Shown here piece after piece: positions 34,881 through 48,670 of a stretch of DNA of 64,000 nt. The notes beneath the pieces were generated by a model. It searched no databases. It saw nothing but the letters and a program-made list of their open reading frames with translations, and was not told where the DNA came from. A program made the position numbers and the translations under genes. Position 1 is the first letter of the stretch; each line of letters starts with the position of its first letter. This DNA is from Rhyzopertha dominica (lineage: Eukaryota; Arthropoda; Insecta; Coleoptera; Bostrichidae), in assembly GCA_025024175.1 (NCBI GenBank), contig QCXZ01000137.1:25048001-25112000 (forward strand), given 5' to 3'.

Positions 34881-36289
34881 AAAAGCTTATCACCGATTCT
34901 AGTGTACAAAATTTAATGAAATAAGAGTGCAAAAATTTTGATGCGAAAGAGAATTTCATTGAGTTAGCTGTACGCATACAACTTACATGCATTCCTTTAA
35001 GTGTTAACATTTGTTTCGTCGTTTTGTAATGAATAAGTAGATACAATCTAATGACAACTTATATTTACTTATCCATGAGTTATTATTATTGATTAATTAG
35101 ATACACTACCAAAAGACAATTTGTGAAAACTTTTAAGTATACTGCATTATTCGAACATCTGTATATCATGTATTCGATAAGATTACATGAACACGTCCTA
35201 GGAAAACTAAAGGGATGAGTCCACAACTTCCAAATAATAAACACGTTCGTATTCCAACAGTCTTAAAAAACAAAATTCCAAATAGAAGATAAATCGAGAA
35301 ACTCAAGTCAGCATTCGTAGGTGAAATCAAAAACCGCAACACAAAACTTGCAAAACTGCTGAAATGATTAATTATAATAAAATAACTTTGTATAAATACG
35401 AGATGTGCTCCTAGTGTCGTCCAAAAGTTTGACTTAGAAGCACGACCCTCTAGAGGATGGTAATCCCATATTTTTTTTAATAGGCATATAGGTCAAGCTA
35501 TTTTCCTGATTGACATTTTTAAACATGAAGCGATATCAATATATGACAATGCAACATTAATTCTTTTTATTGTGTGAATAGAAAACAAACGTTGCATGTT
35601 TTAATTTATATTTCATAAGTTCCATAATGAAACAAACATCGATCGAACATACACGCAAGTAGATAGCTCAAAAAAGAACTGTTAAAGCATGAATAACTGA
35701 ACCGAATTTCAGGTTAGTTATATAACTTCCGTTAAGGCACATTATGTAGTAGGTAAGCTAAAAGTCAGCTTCTATCGTCTAGATGAAGAAATACAGCAAA
35801 CAGCGAAGGAATCATATCAGCAATGCAATTTCAAGAGCATTTGAGAAATACGTTTATATTTATGTTGGAACAAAAAACATTTCATATTCAAAACTGACAC
35901 ATATGCATAAATTGGCGGGATATTTTTTTAGTCACTTTATTAGCCAGGAGCAGCACTCTGCTAATGGGCATCAATTGAAATTAGTTGGCTTTAGGCAAAT
36001 TAGATCATTTTACTAGCAGTTTTAATCAGTTCGCAGAACACTTAATAGCCGTCGTACAACAACCCGATACCGAAATTGTAGAATAGCAGTACTCAGAATA
36101 TAATATTTTACGCTTTCGGCGAACATATATTTTTTGTTTTACTCCTTAAAATGTTTGAATTGAACATGAAAAAATAATACAGTAAAACACCTTACAGACG
36201 TTGAAAATTAAGTGATCGAACAGTCTGTGAGTATAAGATAGAGATTTACTTTATACTAAAAAGATGTACAGTTCAGTGTACACATTACA
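34881..36289. other. No gene seen
   Basis: AT-rich. Frames 35046-34831 (-) and 35783-36016 (+) are unsupported. Confidence 0.45.
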
Positions 36290-36560
36290 TTTGATCAAAC
36301 GAAGATCTGGGGTTACCTAAGAAGCTAATTCAATTGGTAGAAGTATCGCTGAACGGAACTCAAAGTAGTGTAAGAATTAAATGGAGGCATATCAGATCAT
36401 TTGCGGTGAAGACAGGTTTGTGACAAAAAATTGCACTCTCGACCGTGTTATTTAATCCGGTGATGCATGAAAATAAAAACATACAAGACTGCGGAATTAA
36501 CTGCACGGGAAGGAGAGAAAATTCCAGATGGAGGTAAGAAAATAATAACGAAATGTGAAC
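36290..36560 (+). pseudogene. RTE-like LINE reverse transcriptase fragment
   Basis: LPKKLIQLVEVSLNGTQSSV then RIKWRHIRSFAVKTGL (about 36318-36421), followed by a stop and LSTVLFNPVMHENKNIQDCG. This is the RT segment GIPxKLIxLIxxxL..T.xxVRI..xxSxxFxVxTGLRQGDxLSPxLFNLxLE. The GDALSP motif is broken. Weak similarity may continue to about 36720. Confidence 0.65.
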
Positions 36561-37136
36561 TTAAGAGCCAACACTTTGCCAATTTACTTTGACGTGAATG
36601 AGATTACAGCAAGAACATTAGTAAAATAGAGTCGACACTGATAAAAGAGGACTGGATTTTAAGAGAATTTAATCTAATTTTTAAGTCCAAAGCTATATAT
36701 GTCACATATACCAAAATTAAGGACAGTTCTATGTTTATGTCAATAATGGATGTGCCTTCAGCAACTACTTAGGTAGGCACTTCATATGGATACCATCTGT
36801 GGTGAGAATTTTTGGAGATGATTAAAAAAAAGAATGATTGTAATATGTAATAATGAACTAGTAATTTATTAATATTTAAAAGTGTATATTATGAAAATTG
36901 TATTTGTAAATATGTGAGTTTCCTTCCCTTTACCTACACAAGCTGATACGTAATCCTGACAGCAATCTTATTGAAAGTGATTTTAATCCATGTAATGCTG
37001 TCCATTTTCAGCACCACCCATTATAAATCATCTGCTGATAAGATGAAATGACGTCAGGTGAATAAAGATCAAGTATAAATAAAGTAAACTGACGAGTCGA
37101 AGCAATTGCTTCGTCTATATGCAATGCCATTATTAT
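36561..37136. other. No gene seen
   Basis: Possible weak continuation of the 36.3 kb LINE relic to about 36720, then AT-rich DNA. Confidence 0.4.
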
Positions 37137-37384
37137 AATCATTGAGCCTCGGCTTCGAGTGGGCACTTCAACGGGGTTTCTCCACGTCGAGCGAAAGAAC
37201 CTGTTGCTTTGCTTCTCGCACCGTGCGCCCAAATCCGTGGCGCAGTGATGTCATAACCGACTGATGTGAAAGAAGCAGACAGTGGTTCATTCCAGCGAGG
37301 CATATGTCCCACACGTGGGCATTTGCCAGCCATTCTGAATGCGAAGGAGTAGAGCGCTGACGCGCGCCTTGTTATACGGATCAT
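37137..37384 (-). other. GC-rich island with 81-codon minus-strand frame
   Basis: This 250-bp block is the most GC-rich for many kilobases on either side. The minus frame (contains MAGKCPRVGHMPRWNEPL) and a second overlapping minus frame (37232-37008) are both open. No known domain, no clear splice sites. It could be an exon, a promoter region or a piece of an unknown repeat. Confidence 0.2.
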
Positions 37385-40300
37385 ATTCCCAAACGATGAT
37401 TTCCAAAGCCACTTGTACTGCTAGTGCCGCTACTACCCTTCGTAAAAACGTTTAACCATGCATTTATTTATCCTTCTCTTCCTTATGGATTTTTTTGGTG
37501 TGGTGTAGGTACCATGAGGTTTATGTTTTTATCGAATGCCAGCGTTTGTGATATTTTAGAGGAATAGTAAATAACACGTGTTGCGGCTGTGCATGCAGTG
37601 ATGTTAAGCTTATCATATTTTTTCGTACAATACAGGACGTATATTTCACTTTCTTCTAGTAATAATATATATAGTACTAACTTGAAAAGGTGATTGGGGT
37701 GTCTATATCTATGTAGAGCAGAGCTACAAGTAACAAGTAATCTTTGAAAATACAATCTGAAGACATTTAAAAACGAATTTCTATGGTTTTGATTATGATT
37801 AGTTTACATTTTGTCTTCTAAATTTTTATCATGTACGGTGAACGTCATCAATCCGCTAGCGCTACCGCTTGTCACGGTTTTCTTATAAATATTTATTTTA
37901 TCTTTCTACTCCAGCATTAAAAATTGTGCGACTTGATGTAGTTACTTTTAGCTCTTCATCTATTTCTGAAAATGAGGATGTAGTTGCAAGCTGTTTACTG
38001 CCTAAAAAAAAACGTTTCCGGCATATTAGGTAATCCAAAATTATCGAAATACATCGTGGATTTGCTCTTTAATCAGTTTTATAACTATAGGTCACATTTA
38101 TAATATTGAGAATGATGTATTTTGATTTAAAAAAAAACAGGTTGCTCTGAGTCAGAATCTGCTTACAGAGAAATTATAGAATTTCAGTTTCTGCAGTATT
38201 AGAAGTGCTGGAACATATAGCATTAAAAAATTTAAAAATATAAAACAGCAATACCTTCATCTGCACTGGCTGAAAGAATGTTTTCTTTTGCCACGTACAT
38301 AAATGGAACATGAATTTTGAAAACTTGCTATTCGTTAATGCTTATAGATACTTCAATTTAAATTTATACCATCAAATATTACATGATTAAGTAGCTACGC
38401 ATTTTTCCTTTTATGCATCTATTCATAATACGTTTAGTATTTTTCAGTAGATTTCCGATAATTACCTAGTATTTTGTAATTATTTACTTTTTCCAAGTAT
38501 TTTGACACCTCTGTTCATATTATACATATACCTAACGTAACAAACCAGTTAGGCGAGACAATAACGAACCCAGGATTCTGGTCCTCCCGATTATAGTAAA
38601 GCCAATGTTTATTTAAAAAGCCTTGAGATACAGAACTTATGGCAGATTTAAATATACACGTATAGGACAAATAATAAAGTTCATCTATTTTTCGTTTTCA
38701 CATTTGCAAATTAAATAATAAAAAATCAAAGCAGACGTAGATTAAACTGCAAAAATTTGGTTAAACAAAGTATAATGGTTGGCGACATTAATTCAGCGAT
38801 GACGAAGACCGGTCAAGTCTTACTGTTATGGATTAAAGTTTCCTTTTTTTACAAATAACTATACGGTTAGCTAAATTTTCATTATTTGTTCTTAATTTTG
38901 CCTGCCTTTTGTACTGTTTAATAAGTGACCATTTAATTAAAAATCATATTATGTAAACAAAACAGTTTCGTTTTGAAATTGCACAAGTGTGATTATAGAA
39001 GTACGATCATTATTTCTTATTTTTACTGCAGTAATAGCTTAAAGTTTATCTTTATTCACTAGGCTCAATCGTTCATTTACCCAGGTGTTCTAATTAGTGG
39101 AAACACACAAAAACCGGAACTAACTTCTTCTGCATAAAACTCTACGGGCATTTTGATTCCTTTGATAAATATGACATTTCTAGAATTCAGATTAAATAAT
39201 ATCTGTGTAAATAAGTGCGACGTTCTATAATTAGGGTGTACTTCCCTAAATACATTTTAGTTTCGATGACATCAATAATACTCCTGAATTAGGTCTAGAT
39301 TTTAGCCAAACTCTTGGTGTAGTCGGTCCTGCTTGTTGATAATAACAAGTAATAATAATAAACGGTTGTTATTGACCAAAATACACCACCAGTGATAGTT
39401 TAGCAAACTCCCTCCACACAACCAAAATTACATTCTATACTCACATTATAATAAAACTAATTAAAGCTGACCTCAAATTGCAATGCATGTACCACTACTT
39501 TTCTCCAGACACAGACACCCATCGTACTCAAGCAGAACCAAAAAGCAAAAGGATGAGAAGCAGGGAAATATCAAAATATGGACCAGTGTAACTGACTACG
39601 GGGAACCAGTTTTACAAACAGATACAGCGGTCTACCAGTAATTAAAATTTTATGCATAAATGAGATCATGTGAAACCAGTGTCTATTCTTCATTGACAAC
39701 CAGTTTTAGTATTTTACGCTGTCTGGATCCTTATAACTCGTACTCATAGCAGTCCCGCAGACGACTACAGGTACTGTCAAGCTTAGAGAGCAGCAGAAGA
39801 GGACTTACAAGCACTGTTATTTATGGCAATAAGAAAATCTTGAATCATTACGTTTGCCAAGCACTACAAAGCATGGCTTAGGAACATTTAGGTTTAAGTT
39901 GTGATTCACAGGAACATTACCAGCAGGCAATCTATGTTTGTTGTTGTTATGATGGAATAATATCTATAAAAGCTATTTCTCGTAAGAATACAATATAACT
40001 TGATGTATGATAAGGCGCCTTCTTGTATAATGTGATACTAGAGCGAGCGATTGACAAAATGAACCCTCAAGAATGATTCGAATGACTTAATTAACTGACT
40101 TACTTATCATTTATTTAATTTACAATTGCTGNGGCGTCCAAACAAAAATAACNCTTAGTTCAGGCAATAGATATATTTTTGTATTATAGAAGTGGTATAC
40201 TACAATATAATACAGTATAATTTTTCCGAACAACAAATTTATAAAAAATAGAAATTTACAATTTTTTGTTGACTATAAGAAACTAAAACACCGTCTGAAT

Positions 40301-41143
40301 TATTCCGAGTAGCTATTATAACAATTTGCATTTTTGATCAGCCCTAGTCGCGTCGCGTTCCTGCATGAAGGCACATCGTCTCATTCCACGTTTGCCACGG
40401 TCCTTGAATAAGTAAAGAATCTTCCAAGCGCGCGACGCTTCTCAATCTTCTAAGCTCGACACGGCCACACGTGACCGACAAAAACCACCCGGTGCCTCAT
40501 TACCGTTTCACGCTGTTACGTATGACCAGGTCCAACAAAAGCAAAAACCCCAAGTATTCCGCGATTTTAATCGATCTCCACCGACGAACCGGATTGCAAA
40601 GCGTTAATCCAATCAGTTAAATTACACACCCAAGAACGTCCGAGCTATTTAAAATCGGTTCAATAAGAAGTCTCTTTACCACAACATGGACCGATTACAA
40701 GCAAGNTAATGAACCCTTTATTCAATAAAATTCAGGGTTTTTCCTCTNTTTCTTATACCCTCATTAGCGGCAGAATNCTTGGACTGGATGCAGGTATCCC
40801 GAAGCGGATACATNCTATCATTAAATGCAAATTGCTAACATATATTCGGTCAGTTTAAATTCGGATGGACAAATTGATGGTAAACGGATAAGGGACCAGA
40901 CATGTGCTTCCAAGCCTTTTAAGTTTTGCCAGAAGCACAAAATGGAATTTACATCGCATGCAAAAAGGTGCTTGTATAGCATGGACCAAAATAATCAGAA
41001 AAGTCTTCATGAACATGGGTCAGCAATGAAACGGTTTCGGAGATACGGAAGATTTCTTTTTTGAAACATTTCAATTATTTTACTTATTTATTATGCACAA
41101 ACAAACCAAAGCAGCTGCTAGAAAAAAAAACAAAAAAATAAAG
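37385..41143. other. No gene seen
   Basis: AT-rich except for a GC-richer, CpG-containing stretch at 40310-40650. The frames at 37755-37483 (-) and 40825-41064 (+) have no recognised relative. Several N bases near 40130-40815. Confidence 0.45.
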
Positions 41144-41890
41144 TTACATAAGATGCTCAAAGTGCCCACCTTCCGTGTCCAAGCAGGCACATCCCTGCCT
41201 GAAGAATATTCCAACTATTTTTTAACTGCCTCACGGGCTTGGATTTGTTGACATTTTTTATTTATTCCTAGCTGCAGCTCCTCGAGGCTATTTACAGTAG
41301 TATCAAAAGATATCCCCTCAAAAAAGAAATCTATGGGGTATAAATCAGGCGATCTTGCAGGGCATAATACAGGTCCGCTCCTACCTACCATCTGCGTAGG
41401 AAAGTTTGGGGTAAACGCTCTCTAACGGCAATCGAAAAATGAGCTGGATCACCTCTATTAGATTACTTACGAGTAAGATACTTAAATACGTATTCTGAGT
41501 ACTTTTTATACATTTTACGAACACTTTGTTTTGTACTCGTGTCCAGCTTTGGGGTGCTGTATAAAGTTTAGGTAAGAAGCGCCTGTTAATATTGCATAGA
41601 AACCAGCGACAAAAAAGCAAATGTGCTTGATAATCAAGTGGATTTAAAGCATGTACTCTTACTAGCTGTTCGTGGAGAATTCTATAAACAAAAGGAGCAC
41701 TAATTCCTACCTCGGCTGATATTCACCGCACACTCACCTCCGAATTATGCTCTATCCGTGCTAGAATTTCTTCCTCTCTAGGAGTAGGTACTGACCTTGT
41801 TATTGCGAATGAATAGCACTCTTTGCTCAATGAATTAGTATCACGCAATCTTTGGTAAATTCTTCCAAACATACGATGTAAATGTTTTTT
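41144..41890 (-). pseudogene. Decayed insect Tc1/mariner-superfamily transposase with N- and C-terminus
   Basis: On the minus strand the relic starts near 41890 with GRIYQRLRDTNSLSK, RSVPTPREEEILARIEHN, ISAEVGISAPFVYRILHEQL and NPLDYQAHLLFCRWFL, a bipartite helix-turn-helix DNA-binding region. After a deletion that removes the first catalytic Asp block (FTDEA), it continues with DPAHFSIAVRERLPQTFLRRW, ARSPDLYPIDFFFEG and EGGHFEHLM with a stop at 41144-41146. The order matches the insect family whose N-terminus is annotated as DUF4817/HTH in databases. Internal stops and missing catalytic sequence make it non-functional. It is the best preserved of the four relics of this group. Confidence 0.8.
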
Positions 41891-43079
41891 TTGCAAAATA
41901 AAAAAGGAGGTAAAAGAGATTAACCTTTCATATCCCCGATATCGTTACTTTGAGACCTTTTTTATTTTTTTTTTGGTCGATACTATTTACTCATTAAATA
42001 TTTTTATTCTTTCTTCAACACCCGGTGGGCCTGAAAGAAACATGTACTTCTTTTAGTTCACTATACCGTGGTTCAAGCACGATTCAACCTCGTTCACTGC
42101 TATGATTTGCCTGCATCTAGTTTTTATCCCAACACACTCAGTTCCTTTGTTAACTTTTTACAGTCTCAAATCAGTATGCTGGGTGCGTGCTACCAAATAT
42201 CAGAAGTGCCAGCCACTATTAAATCTTCAGTCTACCGCCTGTTGATATATTTCCCCTAATTCTATGTTCGCTTTTTATACCTGCTGCCTACGGTGTGTAC
42301 AGTGGAACCACCCCGGTGCATAATTTTTTTGTTAAATCGGCCAGACGCAGGTATACGTTTAAAATCCTACGAGGGACTTCCAGTTCAGCGGGCGCAAAGA
42401 CCGACNTCCAGCTCTGTCTGACACAGTATACTAATGCTTAAGACGGGTTGCCTGGCTTGCCGAATCAACTAGATGATGGATGTGTTGGTGGCAAACGCGA
42501 TTTTACCTGCTCTGTTAGGACATAAAAGCTTATGCTAAGTCCTGCTACTCGGAAACTTCAACAATAAGTGGTCACAAGAGGACTGTCGCGGAAAAGATTT
42601 GGTCCCTGATAGCAGACGAGTTTTTGGACATGAGCACAACAGGAGACAAGAATATGCTAATTCAAATGGTATATACATGTAAAAAGTAAAAAAATCACTT
42701 CGACAAACTGAGAGTTTTGTAACCATTTTGGGATAAATTTATAATGCACTACAAATAAACCTACATTTTATAATACAAACAAAGACAACCCCTTACTTAT
42801 AATAACAACAAAAATCGAATATGATGAATGCTGTAGTGCAAACAGAGACTTAACATTGGGATGAGTGGCTGATTTACTCATTACTTTTTTGCGAAGAATA
42901 TGTATAAAAGCACAAGTTTTAAACGCAAATTAACTATCTGAACAGCCCATAAATGTTAAATATATTTTTTGTCAATTCAGGAAACTAATTGAATTTACAT
43001 TAGTGTACCTAATAAGTACATCCAAAACACAATGGTAAGCTATTAATGTAAAATAATCAAACGGTTTCTTTAAAGAGGG
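41891..43079. other. No gene seen
   Basis: Short frames 42068-42259 (+) and 42726-42535 (-) are unsupported. One N at about 42406. Confidence 0.45.
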
Positions 43080-43370
43080 GGGGAGTACCAGTAAAGCAAT
43101 AAAAACTTGGGTCTGCATATGCATGGCAGGAAGAACGTGGGACCAAAACTAAAAATGGTTTACTGGCTTTATACCAAAATTGTGATATCCATAGTTGTAT
43201 ATTATGCATCCCTAGTATGGTGACACAAATTCATCAACCAAAGTGCAAAGGACAAGCTAAACAAGCCAGGAAGTGTTGCTGGATCTGCCTCCGTTACACC
43301 TTTTTGTAATATCCGAAGCATATAGGCTGAAAATCGCAGGGTATGAAAATATACTCATTAAAGAGGGTTT
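43080..43370 (+). pseudogene. R1/jockey-type LINE relic, second copy
   Basis: ccagtaaagcaataaaaac and following bases match the relic at 7669 closely (both read as SKA-[I/T]-K then a Trp-Gly region). Further on, a YYASLVWWHKF-like reading and EVLLDLPPLHLFVISEAYRL (about 43276-43335) match the post-RT segment of R1/jockey LINEs (ALEVLLDLPPLHLxIxAEA). Frameshifts break it. Only about 290 bp are recognisable. Confidence 0.65.
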
Positions 43371-44799
43371 GTATAAATTGCTTCGACAGATACTTGTCCG
43401 CTGTTGATTGTGAGAGAGAACACATTGGAGTGTGTAGTGTTTTGTACGATAATTAACTTTAAAGTTAGAGAAAGTTCAGATTTCGGAGCTCTGCGGTGAC
43501 ACATTCACAGTTAGATCTATAATCTGTACTAATAAGTAGAAGTGACGTTAGCTGCACTACCGGCTATTCTATGGGGAAGTTTCCTAACCTAAAAATTGTA
43601 GAAACTAAATTGTAGTAGTGCAATCCTAGTTACAAAAGAAGTACAAACATTAAAATAAGGAAAAAGACTGAGTTTAACTGCTAGACTTTCAAATTGGCGG
43701 AAAATCAATTTATAACACCATGTCTGAAAGTCGGTAAACGCAAAAAACGAGGGTTATGATGGCCGTAGTTGTGTATATTATTAAGCAGTGTTGTGTAGTT
43801 TCGTACAGTTAAATTATTGTTATTAATTACCTTTGAAAGGAAAATAGAACCGTAAATTATTGAAAAATGTTTATAAAACCATGAATTTCGTGGCTATAAC
43901 TTGATCCGCAACCTTAAGTACATAAGTGTGACAGTCATTAGACGGACTAAGTGCGGACGATAGCGCCTTTGGAAAATACGCTAAAACGAATAAAAAAATA
44001 GGCTTCGACAAGAAAAATAACAAAGATAAATGAGAATTTACAATATGCGGGTTTTCACAAGGTAATTCCAAACAGCATATACTCAAAAATAAGCAAACTA
44101 TTGAATGGGAAAGTTCCAAATGGCTCCCCCTCTCACTTCTTTTAACAAAAGTACGAAGTTATGGTACACTTAAAATCATAAATTCGTAATTATCAGATGC
44201 TGCCTTCACACACCTACAGGCGAGAAAGACATTTAACTAGCATCTAATTGACACCTTGACATCTAGGCATGCAACGCTATTTATGATTTTGCACTTTAGA
44301 TGTAAAATATAGCTACAGCGGACAGCAAACAATAGCGTGTGGATTTTCCTGAATAAACATGTAAAATAGGTCAAGTAAGTATAATAACACGAGACAGCAT
44401 GGAAAAATTAAGACAAAAAGTTCTCGCCTCTCAAACAAAAAAGCTAAATCCGTGAGTGTGTACAAAACAATTTAGCTTCCACCGAACGCTTGCTTTCACA
44501 CTTAAAGCAATCACGGTGCAAGATGCGATAGTCGATAAGCTATAACGCGTCACGTGACCACGCTGATATCTAAATGAGCCCAATTAGTTTCAGTAGCGCC
44601 AATACCCTCATAACCCGTGATCGAGATTGAACCATGATATCAATGAAGGATAACGACGTACTTGTGTAGGGCGGTGCATAAATGTGTAAATAACAATCCG
44701 CTTTCCAGGCATTTAGTATTACTTGCACATCCAACGGATGGGAAGTATTGTACCGCAAAACAAATTTTTATTTGCTCATTCGCTTTAAAATGCTCGAAA
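43371..44799. other. No gene seen
   Basis: AT-rich. Minus frames at 44119-43871, 44758-44570 and 44915-44640 overlap and lack support. Confidence 0.45.
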
Positions 44800-45300
44800 A
44801 CGTGCAAAAACAAAATTTGAACAAAAAATAATTTCTTGTGTCTGTCTGTCGGTCTATGTATGGACGCGATAACTTTCGAAAGACTTAACATATGAACTTG
44901 ATATTTTGCATACATATAACTCCCAAATACCCAAAGCGAGCTATTTTTGGGGTAAGTAAGGTATAGGGAAGGGGATGAAATTGGGGGGTAACTACCCTTT
45001 TTTCAAATTTTTATTATTTTCCTTTTAGTTATTATTGAAAGGATTATTCGTCCGTTTAAATTTTCGCTGCAGCAAACTGTTAAGAGGATATTAGCAAAAA
45101 CCGTCACTCAAAAAAAACGTTTTTTCCTAAATATCTCCGAAAATACTTAATATATTCAAAAAGTGAAAATAACAGATGGAAACTAAAATTTCTTACAAAA
45201 AATGTTTTATTTTTTTTCCAAAATATTGACATTTTCGAAATATTTCTAAAAAACTGGATTTTGGACACTTTAACGATTTAAAAAATTTATTGACTTTTAC
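44800..45300. repeat. AT-rich repeat-like tract of insect transposon flank type
   Basis: tgtctgtctgtcggtctatg followed by gcgataactttcgaaagact, then a long A/T tract with poly-purine and poly-pyrimidine runs (44990-45290). Sequences of the TCTGTCTGTC...GCGATAACTTTCGAA type are familiar in non-coding parts of insect repeats. Only one copy is in this window, so the repeat status is from memory of other genomes. Confidence 0.35.
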
Positions 45301-45419
45301 ATCTCCTTTACATCCAAACTGCACACGTTTAAACCGATCGTAAAATTTGACAGGAAGTTTATGCTAATTAACTCATCTGACATTTGTGTGTATATTTACC
45401 CACATGTTCGACAAGACAA

Positions 45420-46620
45420 ACATTTGCGCGAGTGAGGTTAATACTCCTATATTATTACAGAGTTATTACATCGGGTTGGTTGAATTCAAATTCAATGTCG
45501 TTCATTCACATCACTAACAAAACTCATTAAAAACGACGGGTTCTGCTGGTAATCAGTTTCTCAATGACAATGCGAATCTAGACGAAGAAACCAATAAGAA
45601 CGAGTCCGTAACCGACAACGTTATTTCCGTAAATAGATCGCAAACAAGAAATAAATCGAAGTGTTTTTATCTTTTTTGGGCGCTAGTTTCACATTGTTCT
45701 AGCTTCGAGAAAGCGTACATGGATACAAGTTAATCCACGCCGATTCTAGAGGGCTTAGATCAATAAACTTTAGTATTTAAAACTGTAATACACAGTTACG
45801 TCACTTGTTTACTCTTCCTTTAAAGGAGCGTAACAGATTCTGGCTTAAGACAGACAATAACCACGCTATAATAAAAGTTCGATTTAGTACCTCTTTGTTG
45901 CATTTTATCGCCTCTTTATTAATCTGTACCTACGTACCATCATTTAACTAAGCGCTCTAGTCAATATATTTAGCGTCTCAGTAAGTTGTGATTTAAAGCT
46001 CCTGTCAATTACCAGGCACCAAGTAAAATCGTCGTTTATTGCAGCTAGCGATGTTTGACTCAATTCACAACCAGTTTTTGTCAAATAAAGGCCTACAGTC
46101 GATAAACTAAGTTGATTTTATCCCACAGATCATCTAGAACTCATCGCACCATCTGCTTATCGGTGTAAATCAGCAACATGTCAATTAAACAAAAACCTAT
46201 TAATTGCTTGTCTGGCCATATACGGTATTATATGTACCTAAAGCTGTTAGTACCGTAAATCCGCGGACTGCATGATTTAATACGTGTCCGTAATGGGCGG
46301 CGCATCAATTATTATTAATAACGAAGGTCGGAAAGAACTCTGTACATGCGGATACTAGCAAGAATGCACTTCACGCCGCGAATCATGCTTTATTGGGAAT
46401 ATCGAAACTTGACGGGCGCGCTATTAACAACAACTTGACATTTTGTTCACAATCAATCCGCCAGAGGCGCGAGTTGCGACCGTAATAATCGTATTAATTG
46501 AATCACGACTTGGCCAAGCGGTACTTAACATTGAGAGATTTATCTGCAGGTATAAATGTCTCGTTTTATAGATAGCCTGATGGCAAAAGAAAATGCCTCG
46601 GGGGTACAAAAAGCAGTTTA
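45420..46620. promoter_or_regulatory. Complex non-coding island, possible enhancer
   Basis: Compared with the flanking AT-rich tracts this region has higher GC, few mononucleotide runs, many CpG, and many homeodomain- and forkhead-like words (taatta, caattaa, gtaaacaa-like). No frame is credible. It lies about 13 kb on the 3' side of the EGF exon of the minus-strand gene. Enhancer status is inference from texture only. Confidence 0.3.
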
Positions 46621-46639
46621 AAAAGGAAAATTACTCTAT

Positions 46640-46870
46640 ATAATGTCTCTCCATCCTTTTCTGTCTATAGCAAGAACCTTCCAGTTTCCTAAATGCTTCT
46701 TTCCCCATTGACACTTTCAAACTATTTCCTCAGCCTGGCTCTTCTTGCTTGAATTTTCTCTCAACCTTCCCACCTTTTCAAATGTTACTATTTCATGACT
46801 TCCTAGCTTGTCCCTCATTCCCAGATCCCATTTATATTTTGCCCTCCAAATATTCCCCTCACTAACTTTC
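46640..46870 (-). pseudogene. RTE-like LINE C-terminal fragment
   Basis: The minus-strand reading contains LVRGIFGGQNINGIWDL (frame change inside) and WKVLAIDRKGWRDII (about 46690-46645), matching the LRRIFG..W... and W..LAxDRxxWRxIV blocks at the end of RTE-like LINE ORF2. The region is strongly C/T-rich on the plus strand. It continues the type seen at 19.2 kb but is shorter. Confidence 0.5.
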
Positions 46871-47389
46871 CCTCACCAGCAGCTGTTTTTCATCTTTTGT
46901 GTTGAAGACTTGCATATTAACTGTTGGCCGATATATACTAAACTTAATTTTTGTAGTAGATGGCCACAGAAAAGTATTACATTGACAAGAAGAACATCTA
47001 ATGCAACAGCCCTAAGACACACGATTACTTTCAACACGACTCGTTTATTAATGTAAAAAGAATACAATGAAACTTATTGAGTATTCCACAAATGTTGTTC
47101 AAACATTAACAAAATATGTGCTACCTTTGGTGTGCCACAAACATATTCCAATCTCGACCATACTTAACAAAACAGTTTTGGAAACCATCTTTATTGAACA
47201 CTTTTAATAGGATTTTATTGGCGTTTTGAGTCTCTTCTAGTTGTCGTTACTTTTTCCATTGGCGGTTTGACTTTTCTTTGTAAAGAAAGGTTGGCAAATT
47301 TTATAAACTTATTCTTATGTACTAGCACAGACAAATGAAAAAACTCAAGTTGTGGAACACAGAAGTTCATTAAGTAACAAAAATACTAA

Positions 47390-47780
47390 CGACTTACCAC
47401 TCTCGTTCTGTACAGCTAAACTACAGCACGCTTCATCTTGTTGAACCGTAAACAAATTCGTTAATTTGGTCGACGATAATGTAATAGCCACGCCGACCTA
47501 ACGAGTATTTTTTCATTCTGTCAAAGAAGTTTCTTTAAGACTCATCGAGGACGTAATTTTTCCTCTAATGCAAGAAAAATATCTATCATTAGTAATTAAA
47601 AGCGATTTATTTTACGGCTGTGGTACTCGCGTCTCCAATAATCTCCGTCCATAAAAATAAACATGGGCGCCCAGAAATACCTACACATACGCGTTTGCCC
47701 GACTATTTAAAATTCTAACCACATCCAGCCGTCCGCAGTCCGTCGCTTTTTATATCTACGTAAATGGGCATGTTGAGTAC
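47390..47780. promoter_or_regulatory. Complex non-coding island
   Basis: CpG-containing, low-repeat sequence with words such as gtaaacaaa, gcgatttatt, accacatcc and ataaaaataaacatgggcgc. No coding frame. Possibly conserved non-coding DNA; not testable here. Confidence 0.25.
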
Positions 47781-48670
47781 CTAGAGATTCTGGCTATGTT
47801 GCCAAATTTGTTACACACAAAGGGCGTACAATTAGGAATATTAACTTTAAAAATTTGTAGCTTTAGCTACGTCCATTTTACAAAACTTAGGTATATTAAA
47901 TTTTGAGAAAATACTACCCAAATGTCTTTTTATTAGTATTTGTTTATAGACTTTATACAGATAATGTATTAAATTGGGCTCTATTAATAAATATACGTAT
48001 ATACTATACCTACGCTAGTTATTAATAACTAAGCACTTATCATGATAATGTAGATGTTTTTAAACATACGTAACATCTGTGAATAGGCTTTTCATCCTGA
48101 AATGTGATAGAGCCTGCAGTATATTTGTGTCCGCAACTCCAGTGTTCAAAATAAATCAATTTCGGCAGACACGAAATAATAAATAAATGTATTAAGGATT
48201 AGGATTAGAGTTCGGTGCCGAGCGACGTAGTGAACGCACGCAAGCGAACTGTGCTTTGAATTTAACACTGTTATTTGTATTAAAAGTAAATCATCAAGCT
48301 ATATTGCAGTGAAAATTGAACGTCCTTATGTCAATGAGCAGGTGGTTGATGTAAGTGTAATGTGTTTGATTAGTATACCTGAAACCACCATGCGCGGCAG
48401 GAAGTATTATACTTATAGAAACCAGGAAGACATGGAAACAAGCCCAGCTACAGAAAATCGGATCAACCTTAAAGAATACTCCGATAGAAAAAAGTAATCC
48501 ATGCTAACCGGAAATATCCCATCTTGTGCCACTTGCAAAAGACAAGGAAATAATAAATAAAAGGTTCTAAATGTGTACACAACTCCAAGCAGCAGCTCAT
48601 ACGAAAAATCTAAGGGAAGCAATCACTGGTTCGGTGCATCATGCAAACCTTCCAATTACAATACCCAGCT

